Positions 9,869-20,740 of a stretch of 64,000 bases of DNA are shown here, one piece after another. The notes below the pieces were generated by a model that saw only the letters and a program-made list of their open reading frames with translations, was not told where the DNA came from and did no database searches. A program made the position numbers and the translations under genes. The DNA lies in contig JAUCBJ010004579.1 of the NCBI GenBank assembly GCA_032718475.1, positions 21,527-85,526 of the forward strand, read 5' to 3'. Origin of the DNA: Nemertoderma westbladi. Lineage: Eukaryota > Xenacoelomorpha > Nemertodermatida > Nemertodermatidae. The first letter of the stretch is position 1; each line of letters opens with the position of its first letter.

Positions 9869-10845
9869 GAATTGTTCTTCTTCTTCAGCTGAAACTTTAT
9901 GGGCAAATCCCTTTTCAACATAATCATTAATAGTCTCCCTATAAATCTGCTTCTCAACTTGAGATTTCTCCAGTGATCAAGTGATTCTAATAGTTTCTTA
10001 GCTCGATGGTAATTAGATACAAGAGTTGGTGCTTGAGGCTTGAAAGGTAGAGCAACAGAATAATGGCAGTTCTGGTCATCATAATTAAGTGAGATTTTGA
10101 ACTGCTCCTCTGCCTCTCTTTCATCTTTGGTAAGCACCTTGGAAGAATTAACAATGCCAATTGTTTCTATATCCCAAAACCGTTCCATTGAATTCAACAG
10201 TTTTTCATTAATCCTGGTTTGGGTAATATAACATGACTTTGGTCTTGGTTTAATTCGCTTATTGCTAGTATCTGGGCCACAAACAACATATCCAAAGACT
10301 GTGGCCATAGCGCAAGGAAGTTTATTGTTAGAAGGGTGACGAATAATATCGCCAGTAATAAATTGAAAGAAATAATCCATTCCAATTAAAATGTCCAGTT
10401 GTTCATAGCCATGTGGAAATTCGTCAGCAAAAAGTAGACCTTGCAGATGTGTACACTTTTCTAAATTAATAGCCAAGGGTTGAATTTCCTTACAGAAATC
10501 GGGAAATGACGCTGCCGTCATTTTAAAGTATAAACTTGAATCGGTTTTGGAACATAATCCAAACTCAACTATATCTGCATATTCAACAATAGTTGATTTA
10601 CCAAAACCTGTTACTTCCATTTCTTCAGTTGACACAATGTTCAGATCTAAAGATTGGGCAATACATTTTCGAATAAAAGAAACTTGGGAAAAACTATCAA
10701 ATCCCACACGCACTTCACAGGGAGTTCCATTATCTAATGGCATAAGCATTACCTTAGCTGTTGGAGTGATAAATTGAGTTTTAAGGTCAGCCTTAACTCC
10801 AAGTGATATAGCTTGTGTTGTTACTTTATGACTACCAGAATTCAT
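9865..10845 (-). pseudogene. BEL/Pao aspartic protease region (DUF1758-like)
   Basis: 326 codons with a retropepsin-like region near the N terminus: VGFDSFSQVSFI at about 56-67 occupies the catalytic position, but where D-S/T-G is expected it reads D-S-F, so the conserved glycine is lost. ILIGMDYFF at about 150 is the second half of the fold (hydrophobic-G-x-D). The segment after HWRNLK is out of frame. The ATG overlaps the gag stop in a TAATG arrangement; since gag homology appears to continue briefly in this frame before the ATG, I read this as a frameshift rather than designed reinitiation. Confidence 0.8.
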
Positions 10846-13202
10846 TATAGCCTTCTTATCAACATGCAGTAAGGGATGGCTGGTCTACGACAGTCCTTCT
10901 TGATATGGTTCAAACCAGTACATAAAAAACATGCTCCCTTATCAGCAACTATTTGCCTTTTTTCAGCTGTGGTAGCTTGAATAAATTTATAACAAGATGA
11001 TAAAAACCGACATTTTTTCTCACAAAGTGGACACTTGTATTCAACTTTAGCAGTACCTCTATCAGTATCCACTTTTGACTTGTCCCAGTTCTTAGAGTAT
11101 GAACCAGATCCCTTAAATCCTTTTGGCTTAGTCCCACTATCAGACCCTACTGCTAATGTTTGAGAAGAAAACTTTCTATCCTTTTCTTTCAAAGGTTTTT
11201 TATCATCTTTATTATTATTATGAGTGTCTTTCTTATTGTATTCATCTCTCGTAACATCTTTCCGTGCTACCAGAGTTTGCAACCAAGAAATAAATTCCTC
11301 ATATGTGGGCATTGCACCATCTATATGCTTGTCATCAACTTCCTTTTCCCATTCTTCCCGAATTTTTTCAGGGAATAATGTTTCCATGGAAGATAGCAGA
11401 AAGTTGTCAACAGTTAAATGGTATTTAGATAGATCCAACATGACATTTTGTATTGAATCACATAACTTTCGCAATGCAGAAATATTATCTTCATCAGTAA
11501 CTTTTGAAAAGTTCTGAAGTTTTTTGATTAAATGTTTTACAACAATTCTTTCCTTGCCATAAAACTTTTTAACACTTTCAAGAGCCAGTTTATAATTGTT
11601 CGCAGATATTTCCATATCAATAATACAGGTAGCAGCTTTTCCTACTAATGCCTTCTTTAAGTATGTCATTTTGTAGAAATTACTTACCTTGTCATTATTG
11701 CCTACTATAGCCTCGAATTTTGAAAACCAGCATGGAAATTCTGAATAGGAACCATCGAATTTTGGTATGTCTACACCACTAGGTAGACCACCTCGCATTC
11801 GTTCCACTTTATCGGCATCACGCTTCACTTGGGTAAATGTTTTATAGCGACCTATTGCTTGACGAAGACTATTTATGTCCTCCAGCAGTTCTGAATGACG
11901 TTGATCAATTTTTGTTATTGCAGATTTACACATTTTATGTGTAATAAATCCTTCACACTGTTCGAGACGTTTTTCTATAGAACGTAGATCGAAATCTAGT
12001 GCATTTGGATCCTTTTCATCTTCAGAGAGTTCATTTACTCTCCTAACAGCTAACCAACAGGGTTTAGCTAGACGAATATATTCATCAATTTGATTTGATT
12101 CCTCAATATCTTGTTTCCTCTGAAACATCACTGAGTTTATTCTGTGCTTCAATTGTCTAAACCGGTGTTTAAACTGCTGAAAATCTACAAATAAATCATT
12201 TTTAAGTTCCTCATTTTCCAATGAAAACAGACGCTTGTTTACAAATTTATCAGCATCCTGTAGTTCCTCAGTAGCATCATCAATACGATGCTGCCAAACA
12301 TGCACATCCATTTCATAAGGATCAATATCAAAATCCATTTCTGCATATAATTCTTGAAGATGGGACATTATTGACCTAAATTTATTCTCAATTGATTCAG
12401 CTGAATTGGATACAGAGGATAAACCACCAGAATCATTTAAAGGAGATCCCCCTTGCCCATTAATTGGAGAGGATGTACGTTGGGGTTGGGGTTTTCTGTT
12501 AATTGTTTGAAACAACAACAGTAAATCTCTGCGATCCTGTTCCCTCCGATCTCGTTTGAACAACAACAGTAAATCTCTGCGATCCTGTTCCCTCCGATCT
12601 CGTTCTCGACGTTCTCTTTGTTCATCCAGCTGCATTTGCATATTGAAGAATTGGGTCATCATAGCTGATTCCAGCGGCCCGGTACCGGTAGCAGGTCCGG
12701 TACCGGTAGCAGGTCCGGTACCGGTAGCAGGTCCGGCACCGGTGGCAGGTCCGGCACCGGTGGCAGGTCCGGCACCGGTGGCAGGTCCGGCACCGGTGGC
12801 AGGTCCGGCACCGGCAGCAATCGCATCGAATTCAGTTGTAGGCCCACCCGTTGCAATAGATAGTGGATTTGCTGCAATAGATGGTGGATGCGCTAAGGGA
12901 TCAATAATATTATATGGACTACGTTGGATTGGTGAGAAAACCTGGCTCAAATTGTAACCAGGTCGCTCAGTGGATTGCGAATCTGCAAATCCAAAATTAA
13001 AGTTGTCAATATCGTCATTACTTTGGTCTGAGGCGAGGAAGACTCTCAAGCGATTCCGTTTTTCTCCAGTAGTTCCGGAACACAAGAGACCTCTCTCTTC
13101 CAAACAACGATCCAACTCCAATGGCGTCAGATTGCCAATGTCTTCCAGAGCGGGTAAATCAGCCCGTCTGTCTGACTTCAGATAATATGGTGACTGCGCC
13201 AT
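10845..13202 (-). CDS. BEL/Pao Gag (DUF1759 family)
   Basis: 785 codons. The N terminus has a SAP-like helix pair (LTPLELDRCLEERGLL, about 26-41). Residues 131-176 are a Gly-Pro-Ala-Thr hexapeptide array. A strongly charged heptad-like region follows, including a 16-residue tandem duplication (DRREQDRRDLLLLF), then long helical segments to about 460. The DUF1759 core has IPKFDGSYSEFPCWFSKFE near 480. Zinc-binding motifs CPLC...C and CFLCTGLNHIKKDC are at the C terminus. Gag packages element RNA in particles. The reading frame ends abruptly after the last knuckle, where homology shifts frame into the protease. Confidence 0.88.
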   Translation of the reverse strand: MAQSPYYLKSDRRADLPALEDIGNLTPLELDRCLEERGLLCSGTTGEKRNRLRVFLASDQSNDDIDNFNFGFADSQSTERPGYNLSQVFSPIQRSPYNIIDPLAHPPSIAANPLSIATGGPTTEFDAIAAGAGPATGAGPATGAGPATGAGPATGAGPATGTGPATGTGPATGTGPLESAMMTQFFNMQMQLDEQRERRERDRREQDRRDLLLLFKRDRREQDRRDLLLLFQTINRKPQPQRTSSPINGQGGSPLNDSGGLSSVSNSAESIENKFRSIMSHLQELYAEMDFDIDPYEMDVHVWQHRIDDATEELQDADKFVNKRLFSLENEELKNDLFVDFQQFKHRFRQLKHRINSVMFQRKQDIEESNQIDEYIRLAKPCWLAVRRVNELSEDEKDPNALDFDLRSIEKRLEQCEGFITHKMCKSAITKIDQRHSELLEDINSLRQAIGRYKTFTQVKRDADKVERMRGGLPSGVDIPKFDGSYSEFPCWFSKFEAIVGNNDKVSNFYKMTYLKKALVGKAATCIIDMEISANNYKLALESVKKFYGKERIVVKHLIKKLQNFSKVTDEDNISALRKLCDSIQNVMLDLSKYHLTVDNFLLSSMETLFPEKIREEWEKEVDDKHIDGAMPTYEEFISWLQTLVARKDVTRDEYNKKDTHNNNKDDKKPLKEKDRKFSSQTLAVGSDSGTKPKGFKGSGSYSKNWDKSKVDTDRGTAKVEYKCPLCEKKCRFLSSCYKFIQATTAEKRQIVADKGACFLCTGLNHIKKDCRRPAIPYCMLIRRL
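12674..12815 (-). repeat. 18-bp coding minisatellite in gag
   Basis: About eight 18-bp units (core GGTACCGGTAGCAGG or GGCACCGGTGGCAGG) encode (GAGPAT/GTGPAT)n. Two unit variants lie in separate blocks, indicating expansion by local duplication. The period is a multiple of three, so Gag frame is kept. Confidence 0.9.
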
Positions 13203-13404
13203 ATTATTACCAGTTTAGTACCGGTACCGTACCGTTAAGAAGTAGGCCTAACGGAAACGGCCCACAATAAAAATAAACTGCAGGTCCAGATACTTCAATT
13301 AAAAAGAAACCGGTATCCGTATCATTAGGAAGTAGGCTTGACGGAAGCGGATTGCAGCAAAATAAACTGACTAGTTAATATCAATAACATTAGTTACTTG
13401 TGAA

Positions 13405-13865
13405 TGTATCGAGTTTGATAAAACTCATTTTATTAATGAAAGTAAAATCCAAGAAAAGTCATACTTGTCAACCATTCAGTCTATAATCAGTTATATTTAA
13501 TTGTTACATCTGTACATTCAGACATTTGACCATGAATCTACCGTTTGATGATGCGATGCTGATGCTAATGTTCACAAGTATTGACACATTTACATATTAA
13601 CTATAAACCGGTAACTATTGCAGTTTGCAAAAATATATATGCCTGTAGGAATTATTTCCCGCTAGCGGTAACATTATAGTGCTGCACAGTACAGCAGTTT
13701 GTAGGCTACGGTAGTGCAGTAAGTAGGCCTAAAACCAATAACAGTTAATAACCCTACAACATCAGATACAAGATCATTATACTGCATAGCTAATAATAAT
13801 AATCGGGTTTTTTAATAGTCCGCCCAGATGAAGTTTTAATCGGTCCACTATCAGACTCTGCTACA
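13405..13865 (-). repeat. 5' LTR of BEL/Pao element
   Basis: 461 bp, partner of 5663-6123. It is followed at 13866-13870 by the CCCAT target duplication. Confidence 0.93.
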
Positions 13866-13870
13866 CCCAT

Positions 13871-14950
13871 ACAAGTGTAAGAATTAAGCTCTCTCTGGCC
13901 TGTACATTTCCTTACAATCTAAAACAATAATTTATTGTTGAATTTATTATAATTAGATGCCCTTTAGGGCTTCTTGCTGTCAAAAAACATCTGTTTGTTT
14001 GTTTGTCTGTGTGTGTGCGTGCACGCACATTGATATTGGCTTGGTAGAGAACGTGTTTTACATGTTGGGATGTCAAGTATATGTGCATCTTCTTTCAATC
14101 CAATATTCCACTAATAAAGCAGTCAGCTGTAATCACAACAGCTGTCGGGCAGACTTATATTGATAAATATTTTATTAATGAAACCATTATTGAGAGAAAG
14201 CGCCCATTGTTCTGGTTTCGTAGAATATTATTATTAGGATACATGCATATTATATGCTTATATTAAATTGGTTGCTTCATAGTGATGCCGGATTTGGATA
14301 TGGTTAAATATTTGTTTATCTTTTCGCTTCAGAAACCGAATTAAGACTTAGTTTTTTCGGTTTTTTGTCTTATAGACGGTCTTCTTATAGTCTTCTTTTT
14401 AGTCTTATCTGGGAGGATAAGTCATTCCAGAATCCGACAAGGTTGCACACAGTTGACCGAGTCCTGTCATTTTGTTTGTGAAAGTTATAAAGATAATATT
14501 ATGATTGGCCAGAATGGCCAAGAAATCATATCATATGTTTTCATAAGTTGTTGCATTACTTGGTTTCCTGTTAAAAAATTAAATATAGCATTAGTGGGAG
14601 CAAGGACTTTGGTGGGGGGGGGGGGGGGGGGGGGGGGGTCTGAATAACTATGGTTTAATAATACTATAAGTTCAGTGTTATAAAGGATGACTATTAGGAC
14701 GTAGTGGTCTGGCTAAGTGTTTGTAGTGCCATAATAAGGTTTTATTAACATTAAGTAAGTTATCTCACATTTTATCACAGGGTCTATCTGAGATTTATAG
14801 GGTAGGCCTATGCTTACTAAATGGGATTCTGTCCACTACATGTATATTGGATTTTTAAGGTTACTGGTTTGCTTTGCCTCCGGGATGACTTGGTGATGGG
14901 GTTATTGACTATTGTAGCTCGGGCTTATAAGGTATGTTCTATAAGAGTCT
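13871..14950. other. no gene seen; 25-base poly-G run
   Basis: AT-rich non-coding DNA with a GTTTGTTTGTCTGTGTGTGTG microsatellite-like patch near 13990-14030 and a G homopolymer at 14614-14638. No family resemblance in the short open frames. Confidence 0.5.
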
Positions 14951-14959
14951 TCAATAAAT

Positions 14960-15650
14960 ATATTTTTAATGTAAATAGGACAATATGATAATGCTCTCCA
15001 TAGCGTAAAATATATTACAGTGTTATAGAAACCACTATAACCCCGTATGCCTGGCCCAGGCTGTTATTTAATAATAAAAAGTGAATTGTTGTGGGGTGAG
15101 TGACGCGTTAAATTAAATATATAATGTAAATAGGACAATGTGATAATGATCTCCATAGCGAAAAATATAAACCGGCCCTATTGGGGCTCGAACCCGGTAC
15201 CTAGGTTTAAAACTTCTGGTTATCATCAGCCGGGTGAGTGTACTGAGCTACCAGGCCGGATGAATATTTCGCTATGGAGTAGGAGATCATATTTAGGCTA
15301 ACTAATGACTCAAAGGAAAGTACAACTTCGTTATTCCCGTGCTCTGCCAGAAATGGCAACCATGTCTCAAAGAATAACTATTATACAGTGTTGTAGAAAC
15401 CACTGTAACCCCGTATGCCTGGCCCTGGCCCAGGCTGTTAATTAATAATAATAAGTGAATTGTCGTGGGGTGAGTGACACGGTGAATTAAATATATAATG
15501 TAAATAGGACAATATGATAATGCTCACCATAGTGAAATATATCAACCAGCCCTATTGGGGCTCGAACCCGGTACCTAGGTTTCAAACTTCTGGTTATCAG
15601 CAGCTGGGTGAGTGTACTGTGCTACCAGGCCGGATGAACCTGATGATCCG
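14960..15650 (-). repeat. tRNA-derived SINE-like repeats, two tandem copies
   Basis: Two 88-bp segments (15172-15259 and 15546-15633, minus strand) start GGCCTGGTAGCTCAGTACAC (box A-like), contain GGGTTCGAGCCCC (box B-like) and close a CCGGCC/GGCCGG stem. They resemble a tRNA with pol III internal promoters. Shared flanks (ATGTAAATAGGACAATATGA, GAAACCACTATAACCCCGTA) repeat around 14965, 15126 and 15499, giving a unit of about 370 bp. Poor D- and anticodon-arm fit argues against a functional tRNA gene. Confidence 0.7.
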
Positions 15651-16330
15651 AGATGCGAAGAGACCGCAAACAAATTTTGAATTTTTGCAAGGAAAACCTG
15701 AGGGTTCCATTCGTACTCAACCGATTAGTTTTGGAAGGGGGTCCACTGTCATCTGTATTTTATGGTTCCGAATCATGGTTCATAAAAGATCTTAAATCTA
15801 TTAACCGGCTCTACTTGAGTATGGTAAAGTGTCTGCTGGGCGTGTGCATCCAAACGGGCAACGACTTGTGTCTGATAGAACTTGGAATGCGAAGTGCTGA
15901 AGCGAGAGTAAGCGAGAAAGCGAGCTTCCTAGCTAGAATGAAAAAAACATCTGATAAGAAAACACCATATTTTGAGGTTTCGGATATTTGTAGTGAGGCG
16001 AACACTGCGGGGTACAGGTTCTTGCAAAATTCAGAGAGCCGCTGCTGTGAACTCCAAGGTGGCTGATCTTTTGAGATCCAAACCTCAATCTACTAAGTAC
16101 CAGACGTACTACTGGTTACTGAACCCAACGGGAGCGGTTCACCCAGTCTATAGGACTCGTAATTATATTTCAGATAATCTCCGCATATCGTTCACTCGTT
16201 TACGCTTAATCTCCCACAGCCTCCGCATAGAAAAAGGGCGATGGGGCCGACCTAGGGTCTACCTAGAGAAGACCATGTGTGTTCTTGCTACTTATCGCTA
16301 CAGGACGAGGCTCATGCTGTTCTAGAATGC
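15640..16330 (+). mobile_element. LINE C-terminal fragment
   Basis: Open frames read LSSVFYGSESWFIKDLKSINRL-like sequence, then YLSMVKCLLGVCIQTGNDLC and IELGMRSAEARVSEKASFLA. This is the region after the RT of many non-LTR elements (Y/F-G-S/C-E-W, LLGVR, NDLCL.ELG). The fragment is frameshifted near 16.0 kb and has no RT core. Sequence from 15653 to 16066 and from 15972 to 16325 belongs to it. It is a 5'-truncated relic abutting the SINE-like copies. Confidence 0.7.
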
Positions 16331-16773
16331 CCTATCACTAACGGGTTATGATAACCTCAACGCGTTTTTCGAGTTGAGTGATTTACTTAAAATGTGTAAA
16401 GTTATAAACGAGGTAGTTGATCTATCAAGTAATTAGCGAAATTAGTAGTGAGGGATTATAATGAGGTGTGGTATTGAGGTTTCCAGTTTAGTTAATTCTG
16501 TTAGAGTAGTTTTTAGGTTATAATGTTAGTGCGTTTTATCAGTTCTTTTCAGGTTTTGTTATACTCTATGTCGATATTACCAGGGACAATTAATTATTAA
16601 TGTGCAGTTTAATATCTTGGTGTCCAATATCTAATTGTCAATAAAATATATATAGAGCTTTCGCTTATCAGTATCGGTAATGGTAGCCCCAATTCCACAA
16701 TGGCAGATCCATTTTGTCTTACTATGTTCAACATAAAGATTCAAATTATTTAGTTCATCAGTAAGGAGATGTC

Positions 16774-16983
16774 TTAAACAAGTGTCTTAAGTTTTTCCGA
16801 GGTCTCGGCGCAGAGAAGAAAATCGTCGGCATAAGACACAATACCGAGCCACATCGGAGTTATATTGAACCCAGTACCATCATCATTCATATTGTACATC
16901 ATTTGTGTACAAGAAAAATAATAAGGGCGATGATAAGGATCCTTATGTAACTGCTTTGATAAGGTGTGTCCCATCCCTATCAA
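16774..16983 (-). mobile_element. LINE RT fragment with YADD box
   Basis: About 65 codons ending GIVSYADDFLLCAETSEKLK, the catalytic palm motif of a non-LTR reverse transcriptase. It is truncated on both sides and on the opposite strand to the fragment just upstream, so it is a separate relic. Confidence 0.7.
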
Positions 16984-17249
16984 TATAGTGGCTGAATTTC
17001 AGAAATGCCATTGTACATGTGTAATAAGTGTATAGAGTAAAGTATATGCGGATTAAAACGTGTTTTAACAACTTGTGGAACAACAATATATGGCCAACAT
17101 TATCAAAAGCTCCTATGTCGATCTGGCATTGTCTTAGTTATTGACAGTCTTAGCTTTGAAAAAATTCAAAAATTACATGGATTGGTCTTCGTATTCCCCA
17201 CCCTCCTCTTAATATTATCAGTGATAATTGACTTTTAAAGCCTGCAGGC

Positions 17250-17390
17250 TGGTGTCCTCAGCAGTTAGAGCCCAGCAGTGACTCCCATAAAGGAGTACTG
17301 GAACTACTATGCACTAAATAAGCGGACCTAAGTTTCATATGAATTCTGTGTGATTTCAAAATCATGTCTATCCAGGTGAATGTGAAAATA
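17250..17390 (-). mobile_element. diverged fragment of the 28-36 kb LINE family
   Basis: Nucleotides here (TGACTCCCATAAAGGAGTAC, then TCGGACCT-like and a TTTCAAAATC region) follow the same order as 28900-29000 and the reverse complement of 35650-35770, with substitutions and indels. A short, older copy of the same LINE. Confidence 0.6.
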
Positions 17391-17424
17391 ACAGAACCCC
17401 TAAAGGGACATGGGTTTTCCCTTT

Positions 17425-17715
17425 TTTTATAAGTCCAGCCCGGAGATATTATCTCCGGCCCAGAGATACAAAGTCCGGCACAGAAATACTATCTCAAGCC
17501 CTGAGATACTATCTCAGACCCGGAGATACTATCTCAACCTCAGGCCCTGAGATACTATATCAGGCTGGAGATACTACTAAGTCAAGCCTGGTGATATGGC
17601 CCGGAGACACTAAGTCCGGCACGGAGATACTATCTCAAGCCCGGAGTTACTATCTCAGGCTGGAGATACTATCTCAGGCCTGGAGATACTACTATGCCGA
17701 GCCTGGAGATGCTAA
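17425..17715. repeat. degenerate ~20-bp minisatellite
   Basis: Roughly a dozen imperfect units built on CCCGGAGATACTATCTCAAG, with variants such as CTGAGATACTATCTCAG and TGGAGATACTACTA. The GAGATA..TATCTC core is self-complementary. Heavy drift suggests an old array. Confidence 0.85.
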
Positions 17716-18244
17716 TATTTTAAATCCTCATTAAATTCCGCTCTATTGTAGACGTAATAAAAAAAATTCTGACCCCTGAAATTGATGACCTGAAATTCAG
17801 GTCATCGATAATGAGGTGGCCAAGTCATCGATTGGGTGGCCAGGGATAGTGACACATTGATTTAGCAGACCCCAAAAAATGATGCCTTTCACATTGCCAT
17901 CCTCGATATTTTTGTCACTGCTGCTGCTGATCCTTATGGATTGTGTTTTTGGGTGTTGTGGTTGTTGCGTTTGCACCTGCCTCTGTTCTTGGTAGGAAGA
18001 AATGCAGAACTAGAAGTCGAGAGGGAAACCTATTCACAATCCGATGCAGGTGGGATCTTTGGTAATCTTGGTGAGATTTTTGGTGTGGTGATCTGAGTGG
18101 AGATGGAAATTTGCACAATTATTAATTTTTATTGTTTAATTTAGTTAATTATTAGTTATCTTTAATTAATTATTAGTTATTTAGGTAAGTTATATTATAT
18201 ATATGCCTCGTTTCTTATAAGAATTAAGAATTGTTGCGGTCACA
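17716..18244. other. upstream region of the GPCR
   Basis: Non-coding. TATATTATATATATG near 18186-18200, about 50 bp before the receptor ATG, could be a TATA-like element; AT-rich composition makes this weak. A direct repeat TTAATTATTAGTTAT occurs at about 18140 and 18165. Confidence 0.35.
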
Positions 18245-18822
18245 ATGCATCCATTCAGCGTATTTATGACTGTAATTTGTTGTGTTGGAATTGTTAACAA
18301 TATCATCATTTTATACACTGTTGCAAGTTCATCCTTGTTGCGCTCCAAAAGTTTTGCTGTATTTTTACTGCTGTTGGCATTCGCTGATGGACAACATGTG
18401 ATTTCTTTGATAATCTACAACGAATCTTACGGCAATAGTTTAATCATAACTGATGTTCCTGAAACATTTAGCTTTTGGGTAATATTTTTATGTTATATAT
18501 TAAATACTTGGAAATGGAGTAGCAGCTACATATCTATTGGAATGACGGCGGCGATAACAGTGGAGCGTTTCATTGCTACATATTGGCCTATCTTATATCA
18601 CAATAAATGGCGTTTAGCACACACAGTTGTTTTGTGTGTATTAGCTTATGGGCTTGGTTTTGGTATTATAATGGGTTCTCATTTTGATGGCTATGAAGCA
18701 AAATATGATCTTGTTTACCACCCAGTTCTAAATGTTACAAATATTTTTTACACCTGTATTTTACACTATCAACGTATCCTCAATTGGGGCATATCTTGGG
18801 TGCTCTGGGAAGCAGTTATACC
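18245..18822 (+). pseudogene. rhodopsin-like GPCR, 5' part (TM1 to TM5 start)
   Basis: A class A seven-transmembrane receptor cut by an LTR element. Residues 1-28 are TM1 with the conserved Asn (VNNIIILYTV). TM2 carries LLAFADGQ (Asp48). TM3 region includes Cys83 and ends in ERFIATYWP (107-113, the DRY position with Glu-Arg-Phe). TM4 is about 125-145. The second extracellular loop has an N-glycosylation site NVT and Cys171. The frame runs into TM5 at a proline codon, where TACC at 18819-18822 is the target duplication; beyond it the open frame continues a few codons into LTR sequence and stops. No upstream exon is needed. Ligand unknown; peptide or lineage-specific chemosensory receptors are possible. 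Confidence 0.85.
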
Positions 18823-19060
18823 GCCAATAAGTGGTAAGAGGTAATACTCCAATATGCAATAGGTGAAAACACAACAGGTAAGACAGTAAGGCCTGAAGGT
18901 ATATTGGTAATGCAATGCAGCAGTAGTGTTGCTCAAGCGTCAACTGACAGACGTACCGGTAAGATGAAGAAACCAAAACCGTAAGGCCAGATAAGTCCAT
19001 GCCAAAACTAAACTACATGTAGTAATACATAAACAGACATGAGGCCAAAGGCCCATGGCG
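18823..19060 (-). repeat. 3' LTR of Ty3-like element
   Basis: 238 bp from GCCAATAAG to CATGGCG, matching 24624-24861 with a single difference (AATGCAG against AATACAG). Confidence 0.92.
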
Positions 19061-19282
19061 CAACTAGTTTTTTTTCCTGTTCTTAGGTTTCAGTTCGTAA
19101 ATCTATAATACGGTTACACTAAGAACTACAAAGTTTGGATTAATACATGTTTATACATGCTACAGTTAGCACGATTATTTATACGCATAAAATTATCTAC
19201 TAATTGTTCAATAATACTTATAATTGTATAATACGTATTGTTCTATTTGATACTGGATGCTTCAGAACATGAGAGTGATAAG

Positions 19283-20740
19283 CTAATCATCAGAGTCAAA
19301 GTCGCATACATATTCCCTCAAGTAGGCTGGCGGTAGGTGTCGACGTTTGGAGCGCCGGAGTGGGGGATCCGCTTCAGCTGTCTGGTGAGGTTCAACATTG
19401 GTGAGATTTGTAGGATCGCCATCCATGCCAGGACCAATGAATGAGTAGGAACCATCATCAGAAGAGTCAAAGACATCAGTGGGTTTGGTAGGTATATGAT
19501 CATGAGAACAGTGTCCACCAGGAACCTTGTAGCATTCAGAAGTTAAAACGCGATACGAATGTTCTCGGAACTGGTTCCTAGTGAATTTTCTTAGAAAACA
19601 CCATTTCCCATTGATTGAACAAACGATATAACGAGGTCGGCTGTGTAACTTAGATCCATCTGCGTATACGTAAACAATATCGCCAACACAAATTGTTGAT
19701 GTAGGGTTGGACCTGGAACCATGGCTCTTTGAACCAACACTGGATGGATGGTTTAACTGGCGAGAAGCATGTTGGTTATGGACGATGGATTCATCATCAA
19801 CAGGGATAGCACTGGAATTAAATTGGTCTCTTTGAAAGAGAATTTCGCGTGATGAGAGACCTTGATGCCGAATTCTGGAATTTACATTGGCAATGACAAT
19901 AGCTAGGAATGTTGGGGAGATGGGACCACCTGAAGGGTTTACTTTCAACATCTCTCCTATGACCTCCTGAATAGCACGTTCGGCGATAGGGTTTTTGTTA
20001 GGATTTTTGGCATCACCAAGTTCCAGTGTGATATTATATTGCGAAAGTTTGGTATCTTTTACAAGGGAACGGAATCCTGTAGCAGGGTCTACGCGAACTA
20101 CAGCAGGGGGACCATTACATGGGCAAAAGTGAATACATAGGCGGATTAGGCCATCACGTAGACTAGTGGCAGTTTCATCAGATAAGAGACATGCGGAGGT
20201 ATATGATGTGATTGATTCACGGATGACTAATATATACTGCTTTTCACGCCGAATGACATCAGCAGCAAATGATGATCCCATATGAAGAGGGGATTTGGTG
20301 GTAGATTGTGGAATTTCACGTCTAGGGGCAGTCGCAAGCGATGCACATTGGTGGCAATTGGTAACAACAGAAGAAATAGCTGGATCAATATCAAGTGCAT
20401 AGAATGATCTAGAAAAAATTTTCTGGAGTTGGAATGAAGATGGGTGATTAAGTTGGAGATGGAGTGCAGTTAATAAGCCAATGAGAGATGGCCTTGGGAC
20501 AACAATTTGTTCTTGAGCTCCGATGAAGGGCCGTTCCCTTCTAACGACAACTAGTCCATCATGGGATAGTGAAGCTACCCCTAAGTACCGTTTTGTATCT
20601 CGAATGTTGGTCAACTTCTTTGAGGGACGGGTGCCTTGGAGTAGGTGAGCCTTAACACGATTTAGATCTGGACATTCAGACTGTGTGGTTAGCCAAGTTG
20701 AGCGAGTTGTATATAATGGATGGTCAAGATCATCATCCAT
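19283..20740 (-). CDS. Ty3-like integrase
   Basis: 485 codons. An H2C2 zinc domain ([10 protein letters not shown] ... TNCHQCASL, about 92-133) precedes the DDE core: D in [13 protein letters not shown] in VVRVDPATG, and E in [12 protein letters not shown] basic, Ser-rich C-terminal region holds the DNA-binding part ([13 protein letters not shown]...) and the tail ends in an acidic run. The catalytic triad is intact. It would insert element cDNA. Its frame differs from the RNase H part, which continues in another frame to about 20.83 kb. Confidence 0.88.
   Translation of the reverse strand: MDDDLDHPLYTTRSTWLTTQSECPDLNRVKAHLLQGTRPSKKLTNIRDTKRYLGVASLSHDGLVVVRRERPFIGAQEQIVVPRPSLIGLLTALHLQLNHPSSFQLQKIFSRSFYALDIDPAISSVVTNCHQCASLATAPRREIPQSTTKSPLHMGSSFAADVIRREKQYILVIRESITSYTSACLLSDETATSLRDGLIRLCIHFCPCNGPPAVVRVDPATGFRSLVKDTKLSQYNITLELGDAKNPNKNPIAERAIQEVIGEMLKVNPSGGPISPTFLAIVIANVNSRIRHQGLSSREILFQRDQFNSSAIPVDDESIVHNQHASRQLNHPSSVGSKSHGSRSNPTSTICVGDIVYVYADGSKLHSRPRYIVCSINGKWCFLRKFTRNQFREHSYRVLTSECYKVPGGHCSHDHIPTKPTDVFDSSDDGSYSFIGPGMDGDPTNLTNVEPHQTAEADPPLRRSKRRHLPPAYLREYVCDFDSDD

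Larger units (their letters stand above)
5663..13865 (-). mobile_element. BEL/Pao LTR retrotransposon, 8.2 kb, recent but coding-defective
   Basis: Two 461-bp LTRs (I see a single base difference) bound gag, aspartic protease, reverse transcriptase, RNase H, integrase and a C-terminal DUF5641-type domain in BEL/Pao order, all on the minus strand. On that strand each LTR begins TG and ends CA, and the copy is flanked by CCCAT. A purine run (GGGAGGA) immediately precedes the 3' LTR and fits the polypurine tract. I could not identify a clear tRNA primer site after the 5' LTR. The near-identical LTRs mean recent insertion, yet the coding region is broken at about 10.85, 9.96 and 9.56 kb and by a retro-insertion at 6586-7016. 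Confidence 0.93.

Noticed and set aside
10843-10847. TAATG stop-start overlap as programmed reinitiation between gag and protease
   Set aside because: Sequence resembling the gag C terminus appears in the downstream frame before the ATG, so an indel explains the overlap better.
13387-13404. Primer-binding site of the BEL/Pao element
   Set aside because: The sequence following the 5' LTR does not start with TGG and I could not match it to a tRNA 3' end with confidence.
15172-15259. Functional tRNA gene
   Set aside because: Box A and box B are present but the D and anticodon arms fit poorly, and a second equal copy sits in a longer repeat unit, pointing to a SINE-like origin.
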